A stretch of 64,000 nt of DNA from Leucogyrophana mollusca (taxonomy: Eukaryota > Basidiomycota > Agaricomycetes > Boletales): positions 1-64,000 of the forward strand of contig MU266434.1 of assembly GCA_021014945.1 (NCBI GenBank), read 5' to 3'. Below are positions 21,758-35,942 of the stretch, piece after piece. The notes under the pieces were generated by a model that ran no database searches, had not been told where the DNA came from, and saw only the letters and a list, made by a program, of their open reading frames with translations. A program made the translations under genes and the position numbers. The first letter of the stretch is position 1. Every line of letters starts with the position of its first letter.

Positions 21758-24728
21758 TCAACGCTGCCTAGCCGATCCACCGACGGTGTCACTTTCCAAG
21801 TCTTGCGTTCCGTCCGTTGACTCAAAGGTAGATAGCCTTCTAGCTGGGGCTTTCAATACGGGTCGTGCTGGTGGCGTGGTATCTTCGCTGTCACCGGATT
21901 CCAAAGCTTCTTCAGAAATGGCTGGTGTGGCCGTTCTAGACTCGATGTCTTCGCGGGTGGCCGCACCGTCATTGTCATTTGCTTTCTTCCGTGCACCATG
22001 CTCCAACGCTTTCTCGGGAATCTGGGACAAGGGTGTCATCGGGGGGATAAATCTCACACTCTAAGACAACGCACCGGGAGCCGAACTAGATACGCCAGGA
22101 ATGTAGAGCATGCGGCAAGGACGAAAACAGCTTTCAAACTGATAGCGTACGAATCTCTTGCAGCGCGCTGCAAGTCCGGTGGCAAACTAGCAACGAGCTT
22201 GGCCGAGTGTCGGATCTTACTGATCACCTGAATGGCAATAATTAGTTGGCCTGGCGGGTAATGGAATCGATGTCTCACCTCTTCAGCATCTGGAGTGTGG
22301 ATGCGGCGGTGTAACTCGGTGTCGAGCTTAGACTGGAATAAGGCAGAGGAGATGGCTACGCCTCCCACTTGTCCTGCAGCGTCCCCGTGAGCACACGGTC
22401 ACAGATCCAGAATGCGTTGCTGACCTATCCCTCGGAAAACCTGTCCGAAGCCAGTTCCCACAGCCATCGCAGACTCTATAAAGCATATTAATGATGATAT
22501 CATTGTATGATGGTGTGGTGTCCAGCGACGCACCGGGAATGTGTGCGAGCAGTGCAACTGATAGCGTACGAATGGCTATAATGAGCGATCGTTAGATAGT
22601 GATAGTTGACATCCCAACGTACTGAGCATCGTCTGTAACACAACAGCATTCCCAAAGCCGAGCGGGATCTGTTATCCGGGGCGATATCGGGCCAAGTGAG
22701 AACGATCAAAGAAATATACGGGCAGACTACTTACGATACTCAACCACATCTGCAGCGGACCCGAGTCTTCACGCATTTGGGTAATCAACATGATGCCGAT
22801 AAACGGGAAGAAGCCGAAGATGAGGTTGATCATTTTGTACCTTCCAGTTCGATGCATCATATAGCTATTATCGAGATGATCATTGACCGTGGTTTAGGCG
22901 CCAACTGTGATGTCTGCTTACCCGGCAAACAAAGAGCCGATAGACATGGAAGTGCTGTTTGGCAACAAGTGCAGCCCTGTGCAGAAGCTGAAGCGTGAGC
23001 AGGCAATGGCGATCTCTCAGCGGATCACAGAGTGATGAACTCACCAGCAGTGGATGCACTAGTCAAGGCAACTGTCTGGAACCACATGGGGAAGAAGTAC
23101 ATGACAGAGAAGTTGCACAGCGCGACAAGGAAGTTGCTTATTCCGCAAAGGACAGGGATTTTCTGCCGAAGAAGGAACGGCGCCAAGACTGGCTCAGGGG
23201 CAACAAGAAGTTCAACCAGCACGAAAAGAACGAATGAAACGCATGCAAGGGCCAAGGGTATGATAACCACTGGCTCGTTCCACTGTAGCGGTGTGAGATA
23301 AAACGGAGCAGATAGTGTTTTCGAGAACTTGCCGACAGATCTTCATTGTATTTCATGCTTAAGAAGACCAAGAAAGAGCCGACCTGCAGAAACTTTAGCC
23401 TCGAACGGCGCAGCCGACTAAACCCACTGACAGCAACCAGGAGCGTGAAGCTACCGCCGTAATCGATTCTCTTCAGAACTTCTTTGGCGCTTTTGCCCTT
23501 CCCCTGTGCCGGGGTCTGTCACGTGGTAACGAAAGAAGTCATAGTGAAAAACCTACAGGTGTTACGTAACGTAGATTGTAGGATGTGAGGATCAACGACA
23601 CAAAGAAAAGGGGCATTTGCATTAGAAATGCCCAACGCCATCCAAACCTATTCGCCAGGAGTGATAGGTGTAAGCGTGTTCGGCGCCAAACATTATACAC
23701 TGACCGGTCACTGACAAGGCCACCGATTGGACCACCTAAGCCCATGCCAAGCTGAGATGACAGTCATTCAGAAGGAAAGGTCGCGGTAACACGACGGCGA
23801 TACGCACCCCGTTGAATAGGTTAGAGAACCCTTGAGCCAACCCTCTAGACTGTGAAATCTATTGAGCATGGAGATCCCGATAAATTCCACCTCTTGGACT
23901 TACACGGATGCTGTACATATCACTCGTAACGATCCTGATTTCATTGAAATGGCATCAGTTCATATCTAATATATCTGTTCTCTTAAATGGGCAACCGGGG
24001 GTCTACGCACGTGGAAGTCGTAAAGATACCACCGCCTCCCATTCCTGTTAACTGCGGGACGTTCGCGTTCTCAAAGAAGCTCGACTAGCAGTGGGACTGG
24101 ACTTACAAATCTGGCTGCTATGAGCATTTCCATGTTCTTGGAGAAACCGCACGCAATGGTTCCTGTGGCAGCGACTACGACTGCCAGTTGGTTGGCACCC
24201 CGGCGGCCCATAACATTGCATAAACGTCCGTATAAAGGCGTGAAGGTGCATGCAGCAAGCAGGTACCTGTGAAACACATCAGAAAAATACCAATTTTATC
24301 TATCCAAAGCGTATTTACGATGTACCAAGCCAACTGGCTTCGTTGGACTTATTAAAGTCAGATGATATCGAGGGAAGTACTGAAGCGCGCGTTAGTTCAC
24401 GAGAGGAAGAGTAAAGAACGCCAAGCTTGCATGTTGCAACCAATGTCACTGCAGGTAATGGTCAACGCCGCGTCCAAGGTGGAGACATGGGACGCACTGT
24501 TCAATGCCTAAGACCCATGATGAGAATCAGAATTGTAACTTGAACTCGATCAAACTTCAAAGGCTTACTGACAGAAAGAAAGGTCGCTGACCAAAGGCCA
24601 GCCAATATACCATAACGCGTAGATTTTGATATATCGAGGGGTCCAACATGCGACGGCTGTGGACGATCGTCTGTCACTGTCACCGATTTAGGACGATTCG
24701 GAAGCAAAGGGTCTCGTTCGTTGGCCAT
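21758..24728 (-). CDS. MFS transporter, vacuolar basic amino-acid (VBA/Fnx)-like
   Basis: Multi-exon minus-strand gene. The N-terminus 'MANERDPLLPNRPK' has a dileucine-like acidic motif often seen in vacuolar proteins. Exons then give 'YLLAACTFTPLYGRLCNVMGRRG' (MFS motif A), 'GMGGGGIFTTST', 'GPIGGLVSDR' joined across an intron to 'FGWRWAFLMQMPLF', 'FLLRQKIPVLCGISNFLVA', 'GWYMHRTGRYKMINLIFG', 'GTGFGQVFRGIGQVGGVAIS' and a polar C-terminal tail. This pattern matches 14-TM-type vacuolar basic amino-acid and Fnx1-type permeases, which move Lys/His/Arg into the vacuole. No frameshift was noticed. Substrate is inferred from family resemblance only. Confidence 0.8.
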
Positions 24729-27700
24729 CGAAGTTCGTCCAAACTGTGGGATGTATTTTCTGTCACACGTTTTTCACCGATCCGCAGTTATTCTTTTGTC
24801 TTTGAACTTGGAGAGGAACAGGCGCGCGACTGGTAGAGGGAAGAAACGAAACCGGCCGAAGCCCCTTCAAACTTGTTGGTCACGGTGCCGAGTACATAAT
24901 GTGGACAGCCACATTAATGTTTTTTTAGTTGACCGTCTCATCTCCGGCATATCACATCGCGCTCCACATCAATGCCGAGGATTCCTCGTTACAATCCACG
25001 GCAGACAGACCACGGTGAGCAGACTTGGGATACTTATCGTATATCGATCTTAGCCAACGCTTCTCTTACATGACGTTCCTATACGATTCACGTCCACCTC
25101 AAGTCCGACATCATTGTCAGCTCACCCCAAAGAAAGTAAGCGTCTTGTGGCCAACAATTTTCAGGTTCGTACGACTGCGTCTCCACGCTGTTTGTAGCCG
25201 CTGGTCGGAATTCACCTGCTTGGAGCACTACGCCACTTGACATTCGGGTTCGTATACGCGTTGATCGCCGTGGGATCATATTTTGAGGGTGACGGGTGAG
25301 AGCGCACAGGTGACTGAATTTCATCTCCTCCTTTGGGGGGTGACCGAGGCTCAGTAGATCTTGCAAGTCACATCGCTCATCTGCAATCCCACATATGCGG
25401 GATTTACTTCGACTAGAGCGCCACCAGGGCAGGTCCTGGAAATCTCCGGAGCGGAGGTGTGCTGTCGCTGTCGCGAGCTGGTGAGTTGTCCGGTACTGCC
25501 CTGTTCCCCTTTCCCCTAGGCGATGAGCAGACACATCTCCCGATTTTAGCTAAGCAAACATGGCTCCGCCTTCGCTAACGCGCACAAAATACATCCCCCC
25601 CGGAACCTCTCCCTTCCTTATTCCGAGTCTCTCGATGTCCACAGCTTCGCGGATACCATGAACCATTGGACGTTCGCACCCATGACCTAATCCAATAGTA
25701 CCATGTAGGGAAATTTTCTTGATACCTCTTATCAGATAAGTCTCGCTCTAATTGCGCTGGTACTGAACAATAGTTTGGAACTTGTCTCAGGCACAGCGGA
25801 CGTTGTATGGGATACAGGACCTTGTACTTGAAGGGCCCGAAAACGACGGGCGCGATAACAGCTGCGGTCCTTCTTTCCGGGGTTACAGCTGAATCTGTTC
25901 ATATGCGCGTTTTGTCTCCGGCTCTCCGCCAAGCTTGGCCCACAAACGTCAACAGTTCAAATCTATGGGGAGCGCTCTACTCTCGTGTGACCTCGCTGGC
26001 TTCAGGGACGCCTGGCAGGCCGAGGTTACCACTCCAACGACCAATCACGTGAGTTGCAAGCCAGAGGACAGCGATGGCCGTTTGTGCCGTCGCTTGGGAA
26101 TGCATGCATCTGGACCCGCTTTTGTTTGACAGTGAGCGCCATGCTCCTTGTGACTCCGTCGACAGGAACACCGCTTGGAGACGAGGGCCAGGGTTACATT
26201 GAAGTCAATGTGAAATGTTAATCATTGTGACGTTGGTTCCTTGTGTCACCTCACTCCATGATATCGGTACTACGTCCATCAACTTTATTCTCCGCGGCGC
26301 TGTAATTTATTGGTCGGCTAGCCACCAAGTTTAGATGGACGAGAAGTTCATGGCGCATTGACAGGATGGACAGCATCTTTCCGGTAGTTATCTGATATTC
26401 TGATGAGTCCGCGGTAGCATTTCTTTCTGCGCTCTCCTCGCTATCTTCAATGCCGCACTGCCCCTTGCATGAAGTCACCCATCCCGGATTCTCCCATCGC
26501 ACCAATCGCACTCGCTGTCAAATCACGGCTAACTCGGGTGGACAGGGTGTATGGACTTCCTTCTGAGGTAAACGGGGACACATTGCCCTCGCTACTGCGG
26601 CACTGATTCTTTTGTTAATTGTAACGCCGTCGGTCAAGTTTTTCCCTCCCTCTTTCAGGAACCGACTTGACTCATGGCAGGACCGACGGATGAAGAACTG
26701 GTCACAGTGGAGTTGAGCCTTACGTATGGTCCTTAATCTCTAAATGAAGTTATACACACGAACCCATTCGGCAGCGCAAACGTTAACGGGATCTGACACT
26801 CGCTGGCTCATCAGATCACCTTTCTTGCACATCATATTCACTTGCACATCAAACCTGTTTGCCCTTACCAAGGAGAACCTTTTTTTGCTGACGGCGGTAA
26901 CGATGATTTTCATCAAGGTACCCTATTTGAGGATTGGATATCTGGACTTTCTGAGGCCGCACAATTTTTGAACGGTATGACAAGAGGTACCAAAGCGACC
27001 AGACCCTTGCATCAACTGCTTCGGGTGGGGAGTGATGCGAGCTGCCCATGATCCATGACAAGTGAATGCCGTCCCCTCGCGACTGCGGAATAAGCCAGTG
27101 GCATGGATTTTGCCGGCGGCCACGGCCCACTCGCACAAGTACATGTAAGAGTCATCGCAACCCGGGATCATCAACCCCCGATATATTCCTAGATGCTGTC
27201 GAACGACCAAAAATCCCTATTATTACGGCGTACGCAACAGCCCGCAGCAAACACATTGGTCGCTTCCATTTGATCTCCGCGAGGAGCAGGGACTCCGTGT
27301 CACTCCGCTTATTTGGTGCGACGAATATTTGCTTCCGCGGGTGTATTCAGACAAGACAGGGGAAGGGGGACTTGGTTTTCTTCTGTTTCAAGAAATAAGA
27401 TAGTATTCGATCGTCCTCGGCTTTAAACACTACACTATAAATAATAATACGAGAATGGACGGAATGATTAGGTGATAAGCCCTTGTGCTACAATTTGTCT
27501 TGTGGTGTACGACAATTAAAACGCTCGATAGAATATTTGTCGTGATATGTGCGATCAACGCCGTCTGCCGGCTTGCATATTGACAGCCTGTTCGCAGTTC
27601 GGGCAAAGCCTATCGATATTGGGCGCTAAGATGTGGCATTTTTGTTAGTGTCTGAAATAAGAACGCGTAAAATTTGTCACTCACAGTATTGCTGGGGGTA

Positions 27701-30700
27701 TTGGCGGCTAATTTGGGAGGCCAATTGTCAATTGGGTTGAGTATAAAGTAAATGAGTGGAGCGGCACGGGACGCCCGAAAGGTACAAGACGAGGAAATGG
27801 GCAGGTCGTGTGAAGAAGTTCATACAAGGGTAAAGTCAGCAATGCGGTCCGCCTTGGAATCGTGAGCGTACGTACTACTGCCAGCAAGTTTGCTTGCATT
27901 GCGGGAGGACACAATCACGCGGATGATTGGGAGAAAATTTGCAGCGCTGGTTGTCGCACGGAATCTGCGAACTCTTAAGTTAAGAACGGCGTGGTGCGAA
28001 TACGATAACACTGACGAGTTCTTCGGGCTGCGCAATGGGACGTCGATAAGCTTACAAAGTATCGATGGTGGGCAGCTGGGCTTACCAAGTTTACAGCGTG
28101 ACCGCATCTCAAGTAGACGTTGCGAACGCTACAGGACCCACGTATTAGCTCGCCAACGACCAAGGAATTGTCGCTGCACTCACTGTCTCCAGCAGCACAT
28201 ATTGATCAAAAGGGTGAAATTGAGAGGGGAGAGTGGCTTGTATTGAGTGCGTTCGATGGGAGTGTTGGGGATGTAGATTTTTGGTCGCAAGTGCGCACCT
28301 TTTATCTGTGACCTGTAGGCTATGAGACGGACTTGGTCAAACAGAAGTAAAAACGTACAGGCCCATTTATTCATGGCGCCAAGGCCTGTAGTGATTTCAG
28401 ATTGGGCGTCATCTGTGCAAAACGAGAACAGGTTGCCCAGCCACGGCAAACGAGAGGTGTTACCGTGCGTCATTTGATAGGGTTTTCGCAGGACCTGTCG
28501 TCGAGAAAGACTAATCGCATTAGGAACAAGGTCAAACAGTTTGCGATGGAAAGGCAGTTTCATGCCGGAAATCACACCGGATCAGGATACTTGAGACCTA
28601 CACACTGGTGCCATCAATATAAAAGGATAAATTGGAGACTGTCAGACGGCTCTGGCCAGTTACAAAACATGATTTAAACATAGCTACCCTGCCATAAAAA
28701 TTACGGGGAAACCTGAAGAGAGTGATTTGGATACAGATTATTTCGTACGACCAACCTTTGGGCGACCCTTGGGCACTGTCGTTACCCTGGCAGTACCCCC
28801 TGCATTTGACTGTAACGGGAGCGCGGAATGAATGATGATGGCACAGTTCACATAAGTGTATGAGCCGTATCGACCGGGAGAAATCTACAAGGACTGCGCC
28901 AATCTTGCTTGATCACAAAGAACAAGGATACAGCTCACGACGAGCTGGGGGGAAGAAAAATGTGGCGAGGAGATGATCTTTTTGCTTACTAAGCCACTGC
29001 CAAAATTTGGTGTCATTATCCCGTCAGGCCGTTCGTTTCCGCCACCACACAAGTCCAAGGAGCTGCACTGGCAGACTCCATGTAATGACGAGATCAGGAC
29101 AGCCTTCCAAAGAAATAACAGGTCCGCCAATCTTGAAGGAGAAGAAAAGGAAGAATTTCTACGAACATGGAAAGGTAAGGGCGCTCACATTGACACCTTT
29201 AACCTCAATCGCTGTCAGATTCTTTCTCATGCAAATTTACGGACAGGATGGTTTGGAACTGGCAATTTCAATAGGTGCCTGTCAAGAGGATAAGGCGTTG
29301 CGAAAAGCAGAGAAACACCATCAACCACAGGTACATCACTTTCGCATGAGCCTTGAGACCGATGCGTGCCGGCCTGATCACTTCGTATTTTTTGTGTCAC
29401 ATCAGCCTGGCCAGCCCCGATCTGACCGAAGGGATGGCAATTCCCGGCCGAAAAACAAACTGGTGGGTCATCGTGTATGACAGCAGGCTCGCTGTTCACC
29501 TAAGTGTCACCCAGAAAGAAACAAAGGCGATAATTGCCAGCCAGCGAGCACAGTCAAAAAGAGAGAAGGCCAAGTCGCGCAAAGACGGTGCCAGCGCTCG
29601 CCTGGATCAGCCACTCACAGCCACACCTGATACTGTCAAGAAGTTACCCGCCCGAAAGAAAGTTTCCTTTGCTTAGACTTTAGGGCGTAGGATCAGCAAA
29701 CCCAACAGCTACACGGGTGTTGAAACGTCTATTTTCCAGAACTCAAATAGCCTTTGACTCTACTCAGCCATCCTCGTTGCCTTGCAGTCCTGGGATATTT
29801 GTCTCGTTGGACGTTCGTCACCATTGATGAATCCAACATTGCTGGTATCAGCACATACTGCCATGGTGATAGTTAGCCACAGTGAGGGGTTCGACACCAT
29901 TGCCCCGGTGGCGAATACTGATCGGACCCTGCCTGGTCAGGCTAGCAATCAATGTAGCTATTCTGGTCTCTGCGAACATCGAGCTGAGGCTCGGGGCAGC
30001 ATAGATCTCGACAGAAAATTGAGGCCATACACGGCGACGGATGGCCCCGCCTACTCGTTTGCAAATATACGACACGCAAAGTCTCACCAGCCTGGCTCCA
30101 TAATTATCGAAATCAACCGATGGGCTCACTTGACTTCCCTCGACGACGTTGCATCTTCACTTGTGATATTGAATCCAGTTGAACCCCAGGTCTGTGTTCC
30201 GAACGACACCTACAAGCAGCGTTTTCCGTGTTGTGAATCGTCTATGCGACCAACTGATTTCCGTGAGCACGTTGGCCATCGATGACCTCCTGTGCGGCTC
30301 AATATGGTCCAATATGGGAAGGAGCCACTGGATTTCTCGGACGGCTTCGACGCTGACAAGTGGACAGTCTAATAGACCTTAGCTTGGTGTGATCTGCCCT
30401 CGCTTCGGCTTATCGAAGGATGTCAACGCACATCGTGTTCGCGCCTATTGGCACATGCAGCTTGAGTCTAATAATCACGTCAAAGCCTTTCGGGTGCCCA
30501 AAGCACTGGGTGCTCGAGGAGAACTCCATGAGCGCGATATCTATGAGGTCAACTGCGCTCAATAGGTGTTAGGGCGCGATGGCCCCAAGTATTCGCGGAC
30601 AAGCCTACATTCCCGCGGAGCTCGTGCTCCCCGCCGTTAGCAAGTCTCGGCACTATTCGCGTTGGAACCCATGTTTGGCGTAGGTTCCAGCAGTTCTAGC

Positions 30701-31549
30701 CAGTCTCTAACCTCGGTGAGATATCTCCTGAAATGGCAAACTGCGGATTGTTCCACACAAAATACGAGTCGGTGCTGGTCGGGGTTCAACTGTATTCACA
30801 ATCGCGCCACTGGATCTGGATGACTGAGGCATTCCCGAGGTGGTCGGCTTTGGGCAAGTCGAGTTTGTGTTGGACGCTGACATGCTCGGGGAACCGCTTG
30901 GACGGCTTATCTCAATTCCAATGGAGGGTCCAGCACAGCGGTATAACGTACTACTCGGAGCTTTTCATGCTTGAAAGAATTACTCGACAGAAAGTCGGTG
31001 GTAGGTTCAACGTTTCATCTCATAAGTACTTCTGAGAGATCGCTGTGAGATTGAATATTGAGCGCCGTGAACATAAGAAAGGTTCGAGGGAGAAGCTTCA
31101 TATTGCGAGAGTCCATGGACCTTGCGGCCGTTATAGTGGGTGCATGGACTATGATTACAAACTCCGTTCGTCTACAAACAGTGGTTCAACGTTCAGTGTC
31201 AAACGTCGAACTCCTCCTGTCTTGCATGTTCATGTGGCTGATATCTCAACCAGCAGTAATTGGTTTCCGCTGCGCACTCCAATAAGCAGCTTCATCTTGT
31301 TTTACTCCTCCAAGGCAGCGCAAGTCTTGCACGAACGCGAAATCTGAGCCTGTGGCTTCAACGTTGTACTGAGTGGTGGGCTTAGGGCTGGAGTTCGACA
31401 CGACACAACCAGCGCAAGTGCTATTAACGAAAATATCAGAATAACAGACTATGTCTCTTTATACGCCCGTCTTCCCCTCGTCTCAAAGCTGCGCGCTGCG
31501 TAAGTAATCATCGGCCAAGTCTGCCTCAGCCACCCCCTGCTACACGGAA
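24729..31549. other. 6.8-kb gene-poor region with decayed coding scraps
   Basis: No intact gene could be built. A frame at 29353-29676 ends in a plausible basic C-terminus ('KRE-KAKSRKDG', 'KKLPARKKVSFA') and may be the last exon of a small unrecognised gene or its remnant. Around 30421-31000 separate plus frames hold protein-like pieces ('HRVRAYWHMQLESNNHVKAFRVPK'; 'IPEVVGFGQVEFVLDADMLG'; 'LGRLISIPMEGPAQRYNVLLG') broken by stops, suggesting a dead gene. No long terminal repeats, transposase or reverse transcriptase motifs were recognised. Confidence 0.4.
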
Positions 31550-33472
31550 ATGCTACGCGATGTTCATTTATTCTTGTCGAGCCAAACCGAAGTTCTCTCG
31601 CCTCCCTCTCGCCCTTCCTCGCCCGCTTCCGACCATCGAGTCCAGAAACTGAAGGAAACGGTCCAAGAGGCTTTTAATTTTGCCGGCGGGGAGCCCGCAT
31701 GCGGAGAATGGGTCAATTTGAGCGAGAAGTTGCGAATGGGGTGTGTGAGGGGAAACTACCGTCGCATGGGTACGATGATGGAACTCCAGCATCAAAATGG
31801 GAGACAAGAGGAAGTGCAGTGGGTATTGCCGGATGACGAAGAAGCGTGGTTTAAATGGGAACGAGCAAGAGAGGAAAGTAAAACGAAGGGCAGAACGACG
31901 GAATCACAGAGCCCAAAGGAGATAACGCATACGACTTCGATGCCAGAGAAAGTCCCCCGGTCCGTCAGAGAGGAATCGCAACCGTCAGCTGTGCAGTTAG
32001 GTGTTCCGGTTTCACCGCGAACGCTGCAGCACGTAACCGACAAAGTGACGAGGTGGAAGGCATCGATGTCTTCCGACAGTATACCAGCGGGCGATGACTT
32101 GTCACCCGCGGCTATAATCGGAGGCGAAGTGTCCACCGTGCCGAAGGGTAAGGAGATGGCGAGAGGCTCCAGAGAGTCGTCTTCCCTCGGCTTTCCGGTG
32201 GTGAAGCGGGCAATCGCGACAGCTGCCGGCAAGAAAGGCAAGGGCCCCCCTGGTCGGCCCGCCTTTACTAAATCGCAGGCCAACATTGACGCCGTACTTC
32301 ACAAAAAGCGGACAAATGATCCAGCAGATCGGGAGGGGACTGCCGCGGGGCCCAGCGGTGGTATCGATATGGCTAGCACCAGTGTCCCCCTGAACACATC
32401 GCTTGCGTCCGATGATGTGCCAAAGATTACGGAGTTTCCGGAAGCGGTGAGATGATTGTTAGACTATTATCTTATCGTAACTCATCAAGCTGTTTTTTTT
32501 GGCATTTCGTACTAGCCGTACCTGCCGCCGTCCTTCCCGCCACAGTTAGAAACTTCAACTCCACAACCGCTGCGGGAAAAGCCGCCGCCGATTTTGCCTA
32601 ACGCACCCTCATCGTCATCACCTTCCGCCTCTGCATGTGTTGATAGCCCTGTCTCCGATCATCGGCATAAAGGAAATGATCGAAAGCATAATGCGTCATC
32701 GTCGCTGCCACTACCCATCACACCTCGGCAGCCCGTTAAACGGGCGCGATCTGTCGCATCGCCAGCTGACCCCGCAGCAGTACCTCACTTGTCTCCTCCT
32801 GCTAAGCGGCCGCGTACAGATCTCCCGCATGGCGATATTCCGTCATCTTCAACACCTAGTCCTGCAACTCCCGCTCGGGAACCGGAACCGGTGCCAGAAG
32901 TGACCAATAAGCAAGCATTGGGCAATGCGGAGGGTGGAATTTTGACTACCACGCCTCATCGTAATTTACCCACGCTGGACGAACTTTTGGCTTCATCCCG
33001 CCGTTCGAAACCGCGCCCTCGTCCCCCCTCGCGCAAGCTGCCTTTCGTGAAAGACAGTGAGACGGCGAAAGCCGCTACCCTTCCTCGCCCTCATACACCT
33101 ATTAGGGAGGAAAATCCATCGCCAACCAAATCGTATTTTTCGTCGCCCGCCTCGCCAACTGAATCTCCTGGTTCACCTCGTGCCGCGGTTCTACGCTCTC
33201 CAGTCAGTCCTATGTTCTCTTTTGCGCAAAATCCGAATGCATTCCTCCCCCAATACACTTCGACTCAGCAGCCCCTTGCTAGAGGCGGGGGTTCGATGGG
33301 ACGAACCGGTAGCGGCTTCTTCGCAATGGGATATAACTCTCAATTCGATGTGGAAGGACAAGTCGATCGTGTCAGCGAGCTACTGGAGAAAGACGTCGAC
33401 TTTGACGGCTGGTTGCGCGATATCCCGGCGAGCGGGTCGCTTGAGCAGCTCGAAGCGAGTAAGGATGACTGA
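31550..33472 (+). CDS. Large disordered hypothetical protein
   Basis: Two exons (31550-32446, 32516-33472), in phase, encode 617 aa. Residues ~25-105 look folded ('LKETVQEAFNFAGGEPACGEWVNL' split by the turn, 'GNYRRMGTMMELQHQNG', 'VQWVLPDDEEAWFKWERARE'). Most of the remainder is Ser/Pro/Lys-rich with stretches such as 'RQPVKRARSVASPADP' and 'AKRPRTDLPHG' that resemble bipartite nuclear signals. The C-terminus has a short acidic amphipathic block 'VDRVSELLEKDVDFDGWLRDI' minus its last residue. A nuclear regulatory role is plausible but unproven. Upstream of shugoshin on the same strand. Confidence 0.7.
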
Positions 33473-33886
33473 GCTAATACCCACGAATGCTATCTTATTC
33501 ACGACTGACCCCTCTTGTTATTTATGACTATACTACAATGAGCCTACCCATGTACAAAAGAACGTCCGAGAGCCTTACTTGGTAATCCGAAAGGGATGAA
33601 GCCTCGAGGCGAAGTGGAACCGGTTGGGACCCCGAGATATGCTCAATCATGATCGTCAATGATTGAACCTCGAAAGGGCAAGCGCTGCCGGCCGGTGAGG
33701 GGGGCTCGGCATTTTCCGGCCGAGATGTGGCATGAGGGCTGCCGGAGACCGATAGTGGCGTAACGGGGTCCTACCGTGCAAGTCCTCACGTGACTGCCGT
33801 ATTGTTCGATATCAGCGCGTGTTGGAGACCACCACGACCACGAATACTCCAGCGGACAGCCACTCGCACTGTCCTCCCTGCTCACG

Positions 33887-35942
33887 ATGAGCAGAAGGGA
33901 CTCACGCGCATCCTTGAATGCAAGGCAGAACGATGCTTTAAACGAGTTCGAAAATTGTAAGCACCCTTTGGCTGGGCTTGGGCATAACTTATGCAAGTGG
34001 CTTGCAGTCAAGAAGAAATTCTTACTTGCGAATAAGCATATCACGAAGTAAGCTTGCGTTCAAAGACCGGGAGACCGCCTTCAAGCTGAACGGGCTATTG
34101 TCTGTAGACTTAATTCGACGTTGAGCGTGCGCATTGAAGAGCTCAATGCGCAAATATCCACCCTCTACGTCGAAAACCTCAGACTCCGTGCCTCCGAGAT
34201 CGCACTCGCTGCCCAACTAAAGAAGGAGCAAGATAAATCCAGGAAGATCATGGCAGATGCGGAGGCCGCCGTGAGTGCCATGCTGCGTGTGGACATTTGC
34301 TCGCCCACTCAGTTGCTCACCAGACTTCTAATCTCGCAAAACACCTCAACCTTCTTCGACAGTCATTTAATATTTCCTCTGGTGTACCATCTCCTGTGAC
34401 AGTGGCCCCGCCGCACCCGCGAGCTCGTCGTCCCGTCCTAAATCCTAACATGTCTCCTCAGGTCCCTCGGCTGTCCCGAGCACCCAATGTTCCTGGGATA
34501 CACGAAGACGAGGAGGTCGCGTCTTCCCCTGAAGTAGAAGATGACGACGCAGATCACGTTCCGGGCCCTACGATTCGTCGTAAGGCGAAGACGCGGTTGT
34601 CCGCGTCTCGGCTGCCCTTGCCGTCTCGTGTATCATCCCCGCCTCCGCTACCTACCCCTTTGCACGTCAATCTCGAAGAGCGTGGTGCTAAGCGGAAAAC
34701 AGGTAGGAGGCAGAGTGGGCTGTTGAGTGTCAATACAGACGTACCCGGGTCCGGAACTGCTGCGAAAGTGGTCCCGCCAAGAGCTGCAAGCCCGGCTTTC
34801 GGTTCGCCAGCACGCAGGGAAGCTGGGCTGGCGGAGGATGAGGAAGAGAGGGCGGCTGTCGCTAGATCTCTATTTCCCGCGGACGGTGACGATGGCGAGC
34901 ACGGTTCGGGGTCGAAGAAGGAAAAGAGAGAAAAGAAAATCAACCAGACAGAACGAGAACCACCGTCTGAAGAAGGTACTGAGAGTGCAGGGTCGAGGCC
35001 GCGAGAGAGAAAGCGGAGGAGGGACGAAGAACACTCCGGATTGAAAGATGTCACGAACTCACCAAGAAGTCGTGCTCCACTCCCACCCTTGGATACTAAC
35101 TCCTCAGGTGCGCGTGTCTGTTATTGATCTCCGTGCCACGAGTTCACCCCTATGTTTCTTATTATTTGTTCGTCGGACGCAGATCGAGACCGTCAACGTA
35201 CACCAGAAAGTGAAGGCCCCACACCGATTTCTGCAGCAACTTCTTTGGCCACAACGCGGACTTTCCTATCTACGCCTGCAACAACGCCTGCCACGACTCC
35301 GCAGGTATCCTACTTGCCGACTCCTCGTGCATCAAGCAGCCCAGTACCCCCACCTGGCGCCACATCCGCGTCTGAATCGGAAGCCCCTGCCGGTGGACGA
35401 GAACGACGAACGAGGAAAAGTGTAAATTATGCTGAGCCCAAACTTAACACGTGCGTTGCATTTTAGCAACATGTATCTCCCCATACGGTTAGACGGCTGA
35501 TGTATTACTGTCTCCTGACAGAAAAATGCGGAAACCTGACGCAACCTCAGTTTCGGGTACCTCTGCACCGAAGAAGCGATCGTCTACCACGAGCACACGA
35601 GGCGACGAACCCGAAGCCCGGCCATCTCTAGACGGCCCGCCGGAACCCAAATCGTCACCTCCGCGTCTTCTTGTTGCCCGCACGTCATCCACGTCAACTT
35701 CAACGTCAGGGAACTCTTCGTCCGCGACTACCACAGTCAAGCGGAAGAAATCTCGCCCATACGTCCATGCTGATGATGAGGACGAGAGCGAGGGCACGCA
35801 GGCAGACGCCGAATACGGTGTCTTAAACGGGTGGGTGAACCTCGACGGAAGGCGGCGGAGTACGCAGCTCGGCGCGAACGGTACCAGCTCACGGAGGGCT
35901 ATCGAAGCCGACGATGGTAGGCGGCATAGTTTGGCTGTCTGA
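33887..35942 (+). CDS. SGO1: Shugoshin (centromeric cohesin protector)
   Basis: Six exons (33887-33956, 34008-34047, 34108-34270, 34324-35107, 35183-35450, 35522-35942) with closing phases encode 581 aa. The N-terminal coiled coil carries the family signature 'NFKKKFLLANKHITKLNSTL' followed by 'SVRIEELNAQISTLYVENLRLR', which in other species binds PP2A-B56. A long Ser/Pro/acidic linker leads to the basic SGO motif 'RKSVNYAEPKLNTKMRK' (residues ~430-446), which docks on phosphorylated histone H2A at centromeres. A ~135-residue Ser/Thr-rich tail extends beyond the SGO motif. Shugoshin shields cohesin from separase at centromeres in mitosis/meiosis. Whether this genome has a second shugoshin cannot be judged here. 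Confidence 0.93.
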
